Notes: a model not told the origin generated them from the sequence alone. 64,000 nucleotides of DNA from JBCCCJ01 sp039029315 (GCA_039029315.1 JBCCGK010000009.1:62001-126000); one strand, 5' to 3'. Counted from the stretch's first letter, positions 9,634-19,745 are shown. Numbers and translations are program-made.

Positions 9634-10645
9634 TTTTTTCGTACTCGTAGATATGGGTCATCTCCGGCTTCTGACTCTCATCATATCTGACTGTTTTGGC
9701 TACTAATCCGTCAGCATTATATTCAGTTACTGTCCGACTTCTGAATTCTCCATCTTCTGTCGCCACCTGTTCTTCAATTTCCCTTCCCTTTTCATCGAGC
9801 CTAAAGGTATGTCGTATTTGCGGGTAATGATCCCAGCTATTCTTGCTGAACTGTTTTGGGTTTCCATCATAGTCATACCAGGTCATGGTATATTGGTAGG
9901 TAGAGTCAGTATACCTATAGGCTTTTTTCCAAATAAGTCGATCATGATCATAGGAGCAGTATTCTTTGATTTGCCCATTCTCATTATATGCCCAGGTGTA
10001 TCGGTTTTGACTTCCCCAATGAATGTCAGAAGCATAGTATTCCACTTTCTTACCCAATGGATCATAGTGATAGGAAATGATGCTCCTAATTGCCCAGGAA
10101 GGTTTTTTTTCATAGTCCTTCTCTCGAATGATACATCCACCAGGCCTACCAATTCCTTTGTTTCGTCTGGCAGATGGTTTCAGGCGTTTTTTATTGTTGT
10201 AGCTCACCACTTTTATGCATTGATTTTTTTGATTGTAGATCATAATCCTTTGGGTGCTGTAGGAATAGAAATGGGTATATTCTGACCGTTCTTGAACCAA
10301 TAAGGAATCCTGGTAGTCAAATCGGGTAATCCTGTCTACGGGGCCTTTTATAGCCGATTCCTTATAGCCTTTGTAGGTCCTGGAGGCAATTTTTCCATTG
10401 GGATAGTATTCAATGGTTTGGCTGACCGATTTATTGGAAGAATCATCGCCACTAAATTGGTGCACATAGCAAATCATCGCCACTTTCAGGTTCTTATCGT
10501 AGTCGATAGAAGGAGGATCGTTTCGCAGATCGCCCTTTTTGTTGGTGAGGGAGTTGTTGCTCGTGTTTCGCGAGATACCAGATTGTGTAGGTACACAGCT
10601 ACTAACAAGTAGCATGAGGAAAAACAGGATTCTTATCATGTTCAA
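9623..10645 (-). CDS. Lipoprotein with YD/MORN-like repeats
   Basis: A 340-aa protein that starts with a lipoprotein signal peptide (IRILFFLMLLVSSC). The remainder is built from short repeated units containing Y-x-x-x-G-x-I/L and YDYxG-like motifs (YYPNGKIASRTYKG, YNENGQIKEY, YDYDGNPKQF, LDEKGREIEE, YNADGLVAKT). These resemble YD-repeat or MORN/YwqK-like repeats, which form extended beta structure. It is probably tethered to a membrane facing the periplasm or outside. Its 3' end overlaps the start of the sulfatase gene by 11 bp, so the two form an operon. I cannot name a specific function. Confidence 0.7.
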   Translation of the reverse strand: MNMIRILFFLMLLVSSCVPTQSGISRNTSNNSLTNKKGDLRNDPPSIDYDKNLKVAMICYVHQFSGDDSSNKSVSQTIEYYPNGKIASRTYKGYKESAIKGPVDRITRFDYQDSLLVQERSEYTHFYSYSTQRIMIYNQKNQCIKVVSYNNKKRLKPSARRNKGIGRPGGCIIREKDYEKKPSWAIRSIISYHYDPLGKKVEYYASDIHWGSQNRYTWAYNENGQIKEYCSYDHDRLIWKKAYRYTDSTYQYTMTWYDYDGNPKQFSKNSWDHYPQIRHTFRLDEKGREIEEQVATEDGEFRSRTVTEYNADGLVAKTVRYDESQKPEMTHIYEYEKIEN

Positions 10646-10759
10646 TGGTTGTTAAAAGAAAGAAAATAGATGATTCAAGCATTGGTCAATTCCGCAGTTT
10701 TATCACTGACGTTTTCAAAACAATAAGATAAAGGAGAATAGGGAGAGAAGCAATGCCAA

Positions 10760-11929
10760 TTATTGGGCAAGCAAGGATTGAAAAATCTTCATCAGTTCTT
10801 GTTTCAATTCTATTCCAATTCCAGGCGCATCCGGTAAAGCTACCTTTCCATTCCTGACAGATATATCATCCGCAAATCCCCCAAAAGGCTGAAACACATA
10901 AGGATAGGATTCATTCCCGCCCAAGCCAAGACCAGCGGCAATGTGCAGGGCGAATTGGTGTCCGCCATGAGGAATCAAGCGTCGTGGGGACCAGCCATAC
11001 GTTTTGAGCATGTCTATTGTTCGCAGGAATTCAACCAGGCCATAACTGAGAGCAGGGTCAAATTGTAAAAAATCGCGATCCGGGAATAAGCCTCCATACC
11101 GGATCAGGTTTTGTGCATCTTGCCAGGAAAAGAGGTTTTCGCCTGTAGCAATGGGTGTAGTACTCGCCTGTGCAACCGCTGCATTCAGGAGAAAATCTAG
11201 TGGATCGCCTGGTTCTTCATACCATTTCAATCCATAGGGTTCAAGTGCCTGCGCATAGGCAAGGGCTTTCGGCAAGTCAAATCGCCCATTGGCATCCACA
11301 GCAAGAAATTTCCCATCTGGAAGCAATTCGAGGACACCCTCTATCCGCTCAAGGTCCTCCTCCAAAGAAGCCCCACCGATTTTCATTTTGACCGTATCAT
11401 AGCCTTGATCGAGGTAGCTTTGCATTTCCTCCTGCAATTGATTGATGCCCTTGCCGGGGTAGTAGTAACCTCCAGCAGCATAGACGTATACGGGTGTTTG
11501 AACCTCCCCTCCATTGTAACGCTCAGCCAGCAATTGATAGAGTGGTTTTTGTTCAATCTTGGCCACCAGATCCCATAGTGCCATATCCAATATTCCAACA
11601 GCCACCGAACGCTCTCCATGTCCGCCAGGTTTTTCATTGGCCATCATAATGTCCCAGGCTTTGTGCGGATCGAAGTTATGGCCATCTTCTGAGAGAAGGC
11701 TTGCAGCAGATGCGTCCAACAATCTGGGAATAAACCGTGTGTTTAATAATCCCGCTTGTGCATATCGTCCATTGGAATTGAAGCCGAATCCTACGACCGG
11801 CTTGCCTTCACGGACGACGTCAGAAACCAAAGCAACAACAGATACTGTCATTTTGGAAAAATCGATATAGGCATTCCGAATATCAGAAGCGATTGGCGCG
11901 GTGTTATGATAAATTGCTTTTATTTTCAT
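10760..11929 (-). CDS. Enolase-superfamily dehydratase, D(-)-tartrate dehydratase-like
   Basis: The start is taken at the ATG at 11929 (KIKAIYHNTAP), where homology begins; an in-frame ATG at 11965 would add 12 residues. It is a mandelate racemase/muconate-lactonising type barrel enzyme. Counted from ATG 11929, the KMK motif puts the base Lys at 183, metal ligands are Asp in VDANGRFD, Glu in WYEEPGD and Glu in ATGENL, and the general acid/base His lies in IPHGGHQF. The block GFGFNSNGRYAQ is, to my knowledge, typical of D(-)-tartrate dehydratase (TarD), which converts D-tartrate to oxaloacetate. The divergent DASS transporter, 51 bp away, fits uptake of a dicarboxylate. The superfamily is certain; the substrate is inferred from motifs and context. 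Confidence 0.8.
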   Translation of the reverse strand: MKIKAIYHNTAPIASDIRNAYIDFSKMTVSVVALVSDVVREGKPVVGFGFNSNGRYAQAGLLNTRFIPRLLDASAASLLSEDGHNFDPHKAWDIMMANEKPGGHGERSVAVGILDMALWDLVAKIEQKPLYQLLAERYNGGEVQTPVYVYAAGGYYYPGKGINQLQEEMQSYLDQGYDTVKMKIGGASLEEDLERIEGVLELLPDGKFLAVDANGRFDLPKALAYAQALEPYGLKWYEEPGDPLDFLLNAAVAQASTTPIATGENLFSWQDAQNLIRYGGLFPDRDFLQFDPALSYGLVEFLRTIDMLKTYGWSPRRLIPHGGHQFALHIAAGLGLGGNESYPYVFQPFGGFADDISVRNGKVALPDAPGIGIELKQELMKIFQSLLAQ

Positions 11930-11980
11930 TGTTTGGAGCTCAGAAACAGGTACATGACGAATCAAAATTAAGAACTAGGT

Positions 11981-13378
11981 GTGAAAAGTTTATGGATAAG
12001 AAGGCTGATTGTGGTATTTGCCGGAGTAGGGATTTGGTTTTCTCCGATTCCTTGGGAATTGAGTGTTGAAGCCTGGCATTTGTTCGCTTTGTTTTTCAGT
12101 GCAATTCTTGGGGTGCTGTTGAACGCCTTCCCGATTTTGCTTTCAGCTTTGTTTGCTATGGTCATTGGGGTGTTTACTGGCACCTTGACTCCGAAAACTG
12201 CCTTTTCTGGTTTTTCCCAGAGCTTCATGTTGTTGATTTTAGCAGCATTTTTGGTAGCAAAAGCAGTGATCAAGTCAGGATTGGGAAAAAGGCTTGCCTT
12301 GTTGTTGATTCGCCGTTTTGGGAAGAGCACCCTTGGACTGGGCTATTGTATTTTTGTAACTGACGCCCTCCTGGGTCCGGCAATCCCAAGTAATTTGGCC
12401 CGATCCGGTATCCTGTACCCGATCATCCATGCCCTTGCCCTTGACACGGGCTCTTTTCCAGGAGATGCATCGAGAAAGCGGAGTGGTAGTTTCCTCATGC
12501 TCTGTGGCATGGTGAGTCTGACAGTTTCTTCCGCTATGTGGTTGACGGCCATGGGAGGCAATCCAATAGCAGCGGGAATTGCTGGCAGGTTTGGGGTAGA
12601 CATCAGTTTTGGAAATTGGTTCCTTGCAGCCAGTCTCCCTTCTTTGGCTGGACTGATCCTTCTTCCTCGGATACTCTACCGGATTTTCCCACCAGAAGTA
12701 CGACAAACACCGACGGCTCAAGCTGCCGCAGCCAAAGATCTCCAAATCATGGGCCCTATGAGTCGGCCTGAATTGATCACAGCTTCCGTGTTTCTGGGCA
12801 TGATTGTTCTATGGGGATTCGCTGCTTTCCTGAAAATCAACCTTGCAATTGTTGCCTTGAGTGGACTGGCCATTCTCATTCTGACAAAGGTATATCGCCT
12901 GGAGGACTTCCGCGCAGAGGGAGGGGATGCTCTGGAAACCTATATCTGGTTTTCCATTCTCTATATGATTAGCTCCCAACTCAATGAATTGGGGTTTATG
13001 AGCACCCTCGGTATACAAATCAGCAGCCTGCTCGGAGGGCTGAACTGGATGCTTGTCTACCTTTTCTTACTATTGCTCTATGTGCTTATCCATTATTTTT
13101 TTGTTAGTCAAACAGCCCACTTACTGGCTCTATATGCTGTTTTTCTGGAAGTAGGAAGCAGTGCAGGTGTACCGATTATTTTATTGGCCTATATGTTGGC
13201 TTTTGCAACCAATTTTTTCTCCTCCATTACTCCTCAAGGCTCCAGCGGCAATGTGATCTTTGTGGGCAGCGGCTATTTGGAGATCAAGGAAGTCTTCAGA
13301 TACGGCGGCATCGTAACCCTCATCAATTTGTTGCTCTATGCACTGGCTACTCCCTGGGTGCTCTGGGTAGTGGGCTAA
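11981..13378 (+). CDS. DASS/SLC13-family anion transporter
   Basis: A 465-aa polytopic membrane protein with about 11-12 hydrophobic segments. It belongs to the divalent anion:sodium symporter family (CitT/TtdT/YbhI-like). Supporting blocks are the first half VSSAMWLTAMGGNPIA (the family's SNT-like helix-turn with NPIA), the linker LEDFRAEGGDALETYIWF, and the second-half repeat ATNFFSSITPQGSSGNVIF. It probably imports a di- or tricarboxylate across the inner membrane. The start is GTG 11981, which gives a short cytoplasmic N-terminus before the first helix. It is divergent from the tartrate-dehydratase-like gene and probably shares its regulatory region. The substrate is inferred only from that neighbour. 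Confidence 0.85.
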   Translation: MKSLWIRRLIVVFAGVGIWFSPIPWELSVEAWHLFALFFSAILGVLLNAFPILLSALFAMVIGVFTGTLTPKTAFSGFSQSFMLLILAAFLVAKAVIKSGLGKRLALLLIRRFGKSTLGLGYCIFVTDALLGPAIPSNLARSGILYPIIHALALDTGSFPGDASRKRSGSFLMLCGMVSLTVSSAMWLTAMGGNPIAAGIAGRFGVDISFGNWFLAASLPSLAGLILLPRILYRIFPPEVRQTPTAQAAAAKDLQIMGPMSRPELITASVFLGMIVLWGFAAFLKINLAIVALSGLAILILTKVYRLEDFRAEGGDALETYIWFSILYMISSQLNELGFMSTLGIQISSLLGGLNWMLVYLFLLLLYVLIHYFFVSQTAHLLALYAVFLEVGSSAGVPIILLAYMLAFATNFFSSITPQGSSGNVIFVGSGYLEIKEVFRYGGIVTLINLLLYALATPWVLWVVG

Positions 13379-13559
13379 GGGAAGTCATCCGGTAGCGGGC
13401 CTTATGCCTGTCTTGAAATCAGGCTGATGAGACATACTCCCTGACCATCCCGCAGTCAATTCAAGACCATTCAAGCAAGTATCCCAAATTATATACCTTG
13501 TCCTATAGGCCATATTGGACTATTATTGGTCCTTCAATCTCATTCTCAGCACCATCAAC

Positions 13560-14570
13560 ATGAAACATTTTCTTTGTGTATCAATCCACCTGCTGCTTAT
13601 CGGAATGATATTCAGTCAGCAGTCGCAACTCCCCATTGAACGACTGAAACCTGATCTTTACAATATTCGCAAGCCAGCTCCACCCAAAGCAACAGGCGAA
13701 ACCCAGAGATCCTCATTTTCGGTAAATCGGGCATTTCTTCAAAGCTTTACTGTCTCTCCACGATCAACTATGCGCATCAAGGGAGAGAAAGGCACCAAGG
13801 TGATCTTCCCCAAACAGTGTTTTGTGGATAGTACAGGCTCCGTCATTAGTTCAGATATCCGCATAGAAATGCTGGAAGCCTATTCAAAGGCTGACTTGGT
13901 ATTGAATCATTTACAAACCGTTTGTGGAGAAGGGCTCCTGGAGTCAGGCGGGACGATCTACCTCAATGCTTATCTCAATGATACAGCTGTAGCCCTGCAA
14001 GAAGGAACCTCCTTTGAAATTAGTTTTCCAACAGATGACAAACAGTGGGATATGTCTATTTTCTATGGAGATACAACAAGAGAAGAAATTAACTGGATCA
14101 GTAATCAGGCTGCAGGGGATTATTTACGCCAAAATGTATTCGGTGGCGGATTTTCTACATTATTTAAACGAGCCCCCCTTCGAAAAAAAATGAGGGATTA
14201 CAAGAAAATTGACAAATATATTCGCCAAAGCACGAGGCTGGGATGGATCAATTGTGATCGATTGATTCAGATTCAGAATTCTGAAAAATTTGACTTAGCG
14301 GTCACCGTTTCCGACTCGTCCGAGCTAACCGTCTATTTGGTTTTTCATGCGATGAATTCTGTCATGAGTAGATTTTGCAGGGAAGGACAAACCACATTTT
14401 CTTATGTTCCGATCAACAAACCCCTTACAGTGTTTGGGATAAAACAAACTTCGGACAACATCCTGTATGGCAGCAAGAAGATCAGGTTGAGTGAAAATCA
14501 ATCGGTTCACCTCAATCTGGAACCAATTTCAGAATCAGAGTTACTGGCAAGAATGGAAGAACTTGACTGA
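13560..14570 (+). CDS. Exported protein of unknown function
   Basis: From ATG 13560 a signal peptide is evident (KHFLCVSIHLLLIGMIFSQ). Residues about 60-190 contain a beta-rich region (STMRIKGEKGTKVIFPKQCF, SDIRIEMLEAYSKADLVL, LLESGGTIYLNAYLND) that resembles a module in other Bacteroidota exported proteins, where it binds no known ligand. A basic stretch (RAPLRKKMRDYKKIDKYIR) follows, then another beta-rich region. There is no T9SS tail, lipobox or catalytic motif. The gene stands alone between the transporter and the convergent sulfatase. I do not recognise a function. The gap at 13379-13559 holds nothing I can identify. Confidence 0.65.
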   Translation: MKHFLCVSIHLLLIGMIFSQQSQLPIERLKPDLYNIRKPAPPKATGETQRSSFSVNRAFLQSFTVSPRSTMRIKGEKGTKVIFPKQCFVDSTGSVISSDIRIEMLEAYSKADLVLNHLQTVCGEGLLESGGTIYLNAYLNDTAVALQEGTSFEISFPTDDKQWDMSIFYGDTTREEINWISNQAAGDYLRQNVFGGGFSTLFKRAPLRKKMRDYKKIDKYIRQSTRLGWINCDRLIQIQNSEKFDLAVTVSDSSELTVYLVFHAMNSVMSRFCREGQTTFSYVPINKPLTVFGIKQTSDNILYGSKKIRLSENQSVHLNLEPISESELLARMEELD

Positions 14571-14681
14571 GATCTGGTGCATAGGAACAATTGGATGGAT
14601 AGTACATGTACACCTAATTGTCCTCTCGTAGTCAGCTTAAACAGGCTCATATCCAAGCAATCACAGCTGTCTTTGCTTGCA

Positions 14682-16130
14682 TCACTTGTTAAGGAGAAAA
14701 TACGGTTCCTTCATCAACCGCTGCTTACGAGCCTTATAAGACCTACCAGGGTCCTTATCTGGGTGAAATGTTTGATTGATAACAGGTAAATCTGCCCCAA
14801 TCTTTTTCAGGTATTGCCCCATGAAGCCTTCCAGCTGTTCTACTAATTCAGGATAGATATAGGCCAAATTTTCAGTCTCACTGATATCTTGTTCCAGATC
14901 GTACAAATGGGAGTCGCCCGTTTCGTAGAAGCTTATTAGTTTGTACTTGTCTTTATATAGGGCTGTGGCTGGATGACTTGCCTTTTGCAATTGGTAGTGT
15001 GGAAAATGGAAAACGAGAAAATCATCTGGACGGCTTACCTTTGTTTGCTTGCCTGACAAAATGCTTTCTAAACTGCCTCCTTCTAGTCCATCAGGCAAGT
15101 CTCCAATGTCCAGCAACTCACAGATTGTAGGAAATAAATCAAAGCCAACCACCCTTTCGTGAGACCTCCCCGGCTTTATTCCTGGTCCTGCGATGATAAA
15201 CGGGACTCTAATGCCAGCTTCCCACAAGGTGGCTTTCCAGCCATGAAGGGGGCCATTGATGTTCGCAGTACTATTGGTGGGATAGGTCCCATTATCACTG
15301 GTATAAATGATATAGGTGTCGTCTTCTATGCCCAGGCGTTTCAATTGTTCAAACACCAGCCCCATACTCTTGTCCACATCATTCGCCATAGCTGCAAAGC
15401 CAGTTTGATTGTGTCTCTCTCCTTCGGGCCACTTGCTTGTCTCCATCAGAGCGGAAGGGGACATTTGTATGGGTAAATGAACAGCATAATGTGAGATCTG
15501 CAGATAGAATGGATGCTTGTTGTCCACTTGTTCCTGCATCCAATCAATGCTCCTTTGGGTAATGCTGTAAATCCTTTTGGGATCTTCTGGGGGATTCTGA
15601 TTCCCTTCCCGATTGCTTGTTGGTCCATCTCCTGCATCGAATCCGTGTTGTGCGGGTCCGCCGTTTGCCAGATGCCATTTGCCAAAATGTGCGGCTTTGT
15701 ATTGTGGGCGATAGGTTTTGATCCATTCTGCAATGGTCCATTCCTCATCAGGAAGCTCATTGATGTGTTGGGGAGGAATCAGAAAATTCCCTTCATAGAG
15801 TGAGCCTGTATGTCGTCCAATGATATCCGTCATGTTGAGCTGGGCAGGGGATTTGCCGGTGAGTATGCTTGCTCGGGACGGTGAGCAATTGGGATGTGGT
15901 GCATAGCCGTTAGAAAAAATAATTCCTCTACCTGCTAGCTTTTGGAGATTCGGCGTTCTTACATAATCACTTTGGGAGTCAGCTACGCGATCATCCATCT
16001 TCACAGAAGTCGCTCCCCATCCCTGATCATCAATCAGAAAGAGGATGATGTTGGGGGCATTTGTTTGCGAAATTACCTGGGCCGAAACCAGACTCAGAAC
16101 GAAAGAAAGGAAGATGTTATATTTTGCCAT
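14682..16130 (-). CDS. Sulfatase (arylsulfatase A-like, family S1)
   Basis: A formylglycine-dependent sulfatase. ATG 16130 gives a good signal peptide (AKYNIFLSFVLSLVSAQVIS); an upstream in-frame ATG at 16166 would overlap the neighbouring sulfatase stop. Metal-binding DD occurs in LFLIDDQGWG. The maturation motif is CSPSR with Cys at residue 82 from ATG 16130. Other family blocks are FGKWHLANGG, SHYAVHLPI, YTSDNGTY and the C-terminal LYDLEQDISETENLA. No lipobox, so probably periplasmic or secreted. It is the downstream member of a tandem with the sulfatase at 16163-17551: the two are separated by 32 bp and are probably one transcript. Two different sulfatases together suggest action on different positions of one glycan. 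Confidence 0.9.
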   Translation of the reverse strand: MAKYNIFLSFVLSLVSAQVISQTNAPNIILFLIDDQGWGATSVKMDDRVADSQSDYVRTPNLQKLAGRGIIFSNGYAPHPNCSPSRASILTGKSPAQLNMTDIIGRHTGSLYEGNFLIPPQHINELPDEEWTIAEWIKTYRPQYKAAHFGKWHLANGGPAQHGFDAGDGPTSNREGNQNPPEDPKRIYSITQRSIDWMQEQVDNKHPFYLQISHYAVHLPIQMSPSALMETSKWPEGERHNQTGFAAMANDVDKSMGLVFEQLKRLGIEDDTYIIYTSDNGTYPTNSTANINGPLHGWKATLWEAGIRVPFIIAGPGIKPGRSHERVVGFDLFPTICELLDIGDLPDGLEGGSLESILSGKQTKVSRPDDFLVFHFPHYQLQKASHPATALYKDKYKLISFYETGDSHLYDLEQDISETENLAYIYPELVEQLEGFMGQYLKKIGADLPVINQTFHPDKDPGRSYKARKQRLMKEPYFLLNK

Positions 16131-16162
16131 TAGAACATTGAGTGATAAAAGGTCAAACAACA

Positions 16163-17551
16163 TCATTTTCTGATAAAGCCAAGATCAGGCCTTCGTCCAG
16201 AAATAGGATAAGGTTTTCTATGCGCCTTCCCATCATCTTCATGCGCTCTCATCCACTGGTCCAGGCGAGCTTCCAGCTCCGCAAGTACGGTCTGATAAGC
16301 AGGCGAATCTATAAGGTTCATTTGTTCATCTTTATCCGTTCTCAAATCATACAATTCTCGTCTTGGTCTTTGGTAATATTTGTTGACAATATAAGCTGCC
16401 CTTGGGTCCTTGGCCTCTTCTTCATTCCAGGAGTTCCAGTATTTTCCGGCTCCAGATTTTCTGTTGATATCGGAATGATTGCTGTGATAGGCATCAGGTT
16501 CTACATTGATGATGAGTTTGTATGCCTCAGTTCTGATGCTTCTCATGGGATAAATGTTGAACTTCCCATCACCTGTATGAGTGGTATAGATGACCTCTCT
16601 GCACGTTTCACTTTCCCCAAACAATACAGGTTTGAAGGATTGTCCATCCAGATCCTTCGGCAATTCGGCCTTCACCAGATCCAATAAGCTTGGAAGGATG
16701 TCAACCCAACTCACCATTGCATCAGTTGTGCTATTGGCCTGAATCTTGCCCGGCCATTTCACAATCAGGGGCGTTCGAATACCTGCATCATAGAGGTTCC
16801 ACTTCCCAAATGGCCATTGTGCGCCATGATCACTGCTAAACAGGGTAATGGTATGTTCTCCAAATATTTTCTCTAACAAGTGTAGCACTCGACCCATTTC
16901 ACTGTCCAGCCCACTGATATCGGTATAGTATCGTGATCGATGCTCCCTTGTAGATCGTGTATCAATAAAATAAGGAGGAAGGTCGACTGCCTCTGGTGCA
17001 TAGAACATCTCCTCTGTCCAAAGCACATGAGGCCTCCGATCTCCAACAAAGATGCAAATCGGGGAACGAATGCTTGCCGTATCAAAATATCCGCTGATGT
17101 TCTCATAGAGATTCACCTGTTGATCGAGATGGAAATCAAAGCCACACTTTTGGTTGCCCTTATAGTGTGCCACTTTGCCAAAAGCCAAAACTGTGTAGCC
17201 TGATTGTTTGAGGTTATCAATCAAATAGGGTACCCCTTCCTTTGGAAAAGAATGATTGGTTTCTGCCCCATTCCTCGCAGGCATCAATCCGGTCAACAAA
17301 GAGGCTCGACTCGGCGCACAAGAAGGAGAAGTGACAAAAGCATTGGTGAATGTCATTCCCTCCCTGCTCAATTTTTGTAGGACAGGAGTTTTCACCACTT
17401 CGGCTCCATATACTGAAATATCCAGATAGCCCAGGTCATCGGCCAAATAGACGATGATGTTTGGCTTGGGAATAGGTTGAGCAGATAATTGGACAAAAAT
17501 CATCAAAAAGCCTAATCCAAAGAGGAGGTTCCATAGAATCTGAATCTTCAT
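16163..17551 (-). CDS. Sulfatase, heparan N-sulfatase-like (family S1)
   Basis: A 462-aa sulfatase with a signal peptide (LLFGLGFLMIFVQLSAQ). Metal-binding DD lies in NIIVYLADDLGY, and the maturation motif is CAPSR with Cys78 followed by ASLLTGLMPARNGAE. The blocks AFGKVAHYKG, GDRRPHVLW, LFSSDHGAQWPFGKWNLYD and LYDLRTDKDEQMNL resemble sulfamidase/heparan N-sulfatase-like members (often assigned to S1_8), which remove N-sulfo groups or related sulfates. The sub-family assignment is by motif only. It is the first gene of a two-sulfatase operon. The spacing from the next upstream gene stop (17633) is 81 bp, so the LamG protein may also belong to the transcript. Confidence 0.9.
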   Translation of the reverse strand: MKIQILWNLLFGLGFLMIFVQLSAQPIPKPNIIVYLADDLGYLDISVYGAEVVKTPVLQKLSREGMTFTNAFVTSPSCAPSRASLLTGLMPARNGAETNHSFPKEGVPYLIDNLKQSGYTVLAFGKVAHYKGNQKCGFDFHLDQQVNLYENISGYFDTASIRSPICIFVGDRRPHVLWTEEMFYAPEAVDLPPYFIDTRSTREHRSRYYTDISGLDSEMGRVLHLLEKIFGEHTITLFSSDHGAQWPFGKWNLYDAGIRTPLIVKWPGKIQANSTTDAMVSWVDILPSLLDLVKAELPKDLDGQSFKPVLFGESETCREVIYTTHTGDGKFNIYPMRSIRTEAYKLIINVEPDAYHSNHSDINRKSGAGKYWNSWNEEEAKDPRAAYIVNKYYQRPRRELYDLRTDKDEQMNLIDSPAYQTVLAELEARLDQWMRAHEDDGKAHRKPYPISGRRPDLGFIRK

Positions 17552-17632
17552 GGGTAATAGACGGTTAAGTATGGGAGCACATTTGTTTTATTTGAAGAAA
17601 AGAGAAACATAATCTTGGTCTTTCCCCTATAC

Positions 17633-19471
17633 TCATATCTTCAAGAATTTCTGCAAGCCGATTTTTTCATCAGCGATTAGTTGAAGGAAGTACATGCCTT
17701 GATCCAGATGCGAGACATCCAGCTCTATTGATTGGCGGTTAAGCACCCTTCTTCGTTCAATCTCCTGGCCGAGGGGATTGAGGATTCTGATCTCGCAGGA
17801 GGGGAGTAGCTTAGAAAAGGAAAGAATCGCCATCTCCTCAACTGGATTGGGAAGCAGTTGGAAAGAAAGTCTCTCTTTCGAATCAAACAGACCACTGATA
17901 ATCACATCAAAACAAGCAGAAGTATCGACACAGCCATTGTCACTAATAACAACCGCATAGGAGCCATTGGTCATAGCTATGAATGATTGGTCGGTTGCTC
18001 CAGCTACTGCCTCCCCATTTGCACAATCAATCCATTGATAGGACGCACCACTCAGATGTGCAATGAGCTCGGATTGAATCTGAGTGACAGAACTGTCGAT
18101 GTTTAGGATAGTCAGATCGATGGAGAGAATGCTATCACAACCAGCCACACTCGCGAGGGTATCCGCATACATGCCCGATACTGACCATTCATAATTTCCG
18201 CTTGGACTGGTATAGGAACCACAAGCAGAATCCGTGACAGTCGAGACACTCAGTTCTCCAATCGTCAGATCAATCAGTAAGATGCTGTCGCAACCTGCCA
18301 TGTTTGAAATGGTATCTTCATACACACCCGAAGTCGTCCAGACAAACTCTCCACTTGGACTGGTATAACTCTCACAGGCAGATGCTTCAATAGAAGCCGT
18401 TGAGTTATTCTCTATTCTCAGATCAATGCTAATGATGCTATCGCAGCCAGTCGCATTGGGGATGGTATCTGCATACACACCTGATACTGTCCAGGTATTT
18501 CCAGCAGGGCTGATGTAGAATTCACATTCATCGATGGTCAGGGAATCTGTGCTTGGTGCAGCCACAGTCAGATCGATGGTATAGACACTGTCGCAGCCTG
18601 CGGTAGCAAAAATAGTATCTGAATAGATGCCAGAAGTTGTCCAAACAGAGGTGCCACTTGGGCTGGTATAGGGTCCACAAGACAATTCTGTGAGGGAAAA
18701 AAAACTGGTCGAAAGTGCCTTGCTGTCCCCAACGAAATTGGAGCTTGTTCCTGTGAGGGCAAAGCCGGATAGGACACCATTTGCATTACTTTTGCTATCG
18801 ATGATGCTGCCTATCCCAGCGTTATTCCCTCCTGGCACCCCATCATTAAATTCATAGGCGAGCACCAGATTGCTGGCAGCGGTGTCTAACCCGCAACTGC
18901 TGTACAAGCTGGTAACCTGGGCAGAACTCAGACTGGCATCCCACAAGGCTACATCATCCAGTTGGCCATCAAAATAGAAGGGATTGTTTTGGAACGGGAT
19001 AAAGCCAATATTTAAAGCTGATGTGGTACTTGTAATCGATCCACTGGCAGCCGTGGTCATCACGCTTGTCCCATCATGATAGAGCGTAAGGGTAGAATTA
19101 TCGTAGGTTAACACAAAGTGATTCCAGGCATTCAGGTTTATGCCATTGTACACAATGTCATAATTGGTCCCAAGACTGTTTCTGAACCTTGCTTCAATGC
19201 TGGTGGAACTCAGATGAAGAAGGTAAAAATCTGCACTAACATCATTTCTGAAGCCAACAATCCCATCGAAATCGGGCCAGCCAGGATTGGGATTGGTCGG
19301 GTAGACCCAGGCAGAGATAGACAGCTGACTGTTTGCAATAAAGCTCGACGCATTGGGGACGGTTATATTGTCATTGATCCCATCAAAGTCCATGACAGCT
19401 TGTGAAAGCATCTGGCTTGTGAGAAAACAGCTAAGCCAAATGAGGATGAGGGTACTAATTGTTTTGTTCAT
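17633..19471 (-). CDS. LamG domain T9SS-exported protein with four Cys-containing repeats
   Basis: ATG 19471 gives a signal peptide (TLILIWLSCFLTSQMLSQ). Residues about 15-210 form a LamG jelly roll (MDFDGINDNITV, QLSISAWVYP, NAWNHFVLTYD, FDGQLDDVALWDASL). Four tandem repeats of about 50 residues follow, each with the pattern C-x-x-Y-x-S-P-x-G ... W-x-x-S-G-x-Y-x-D-T ... G-C-D-S-x-x-x-I-D-L. An Ig-like unit and a type A T9SS sorting domain (LLPNPVEEMAILSF, ending FLKI) close the protein. It is probably a secreted or surface carbohydrate-binding protein. It lies just upstream of the two tandem sulfatases on the same strand, consistent with a role in handling the same glycan. Confidence 0.85.
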   Translation of the reverse strand: MNKTISTLILIWLSCFLTSQMLSQAVMDFDGINDNITVPNASSFIANSQLSISAWVYPTNPNPGWPDFDGIVGFRNDVSADFYLLHLSSTSIEARFRNSLGTNYDIVYNGINLNAWNHFVLTYDNSTLTLYHDGTSVMTTAASGSITSTTSALNIGFIPFQNNPFYFDGQLDDVALWDASLSSAQVTSLYSSCGLDTAASNLVLAYEFNDGVPGGNNAGIGSIIDSKSNANGVLSGFALTGTSSNFVGDSKALSTSFFSLTELSCGPYTSPSGTSVWTTSGIYSDTIFATAGCDSVYTIDLTVAAPSTDSLTIDECEFYISPAGNTWTVSGVYADTIPNATGCDSIISIDLRIENNSTASIEASACESYTSPSGEFVWTTSGVYEDTISNMAGCDSILLIDLTIGELSVSTVTDSACGSYTSPSGNYEWSVSGMYADTLASVAGCDSILSIDLTILNIDSSVTQIQSELIAHLSGASYQWIDCANGEAVAGATDQSFIAMTNGSYAVVISDNGCVDTSACFDVIISGLFDSKERLSFQLLPNPVEEMAILSFSKLLPSCEIRILNPLGQEIERRRVLNRQSIELDVSHLDQGMYFLQLIADEKIGLQKFLKI

Positions 19472-19745
19472 AGTGAATGATGTTCTTATCCCTGGAATGC
19501 TGGTAGCCATTGAAGCAGATAGCTTCCAAATGATTTACCTCTCAAAGGTAGTTGAGGTCAGATACCAGACAAGATATCTTCAAGATATGCAATAGTTCAA
19601 GGAGTTGAAAGTATCATCGCTGTTATGAGACCATTCGCCTTATCCCTGCTACATACGCGATTCCATCCCTTTATTCGCAACCTCCGCAATCCTGGAGACT
19701 GATTGCACGCCTGCAAATAATCTCTACCTAAAACACTGTTCAGGT

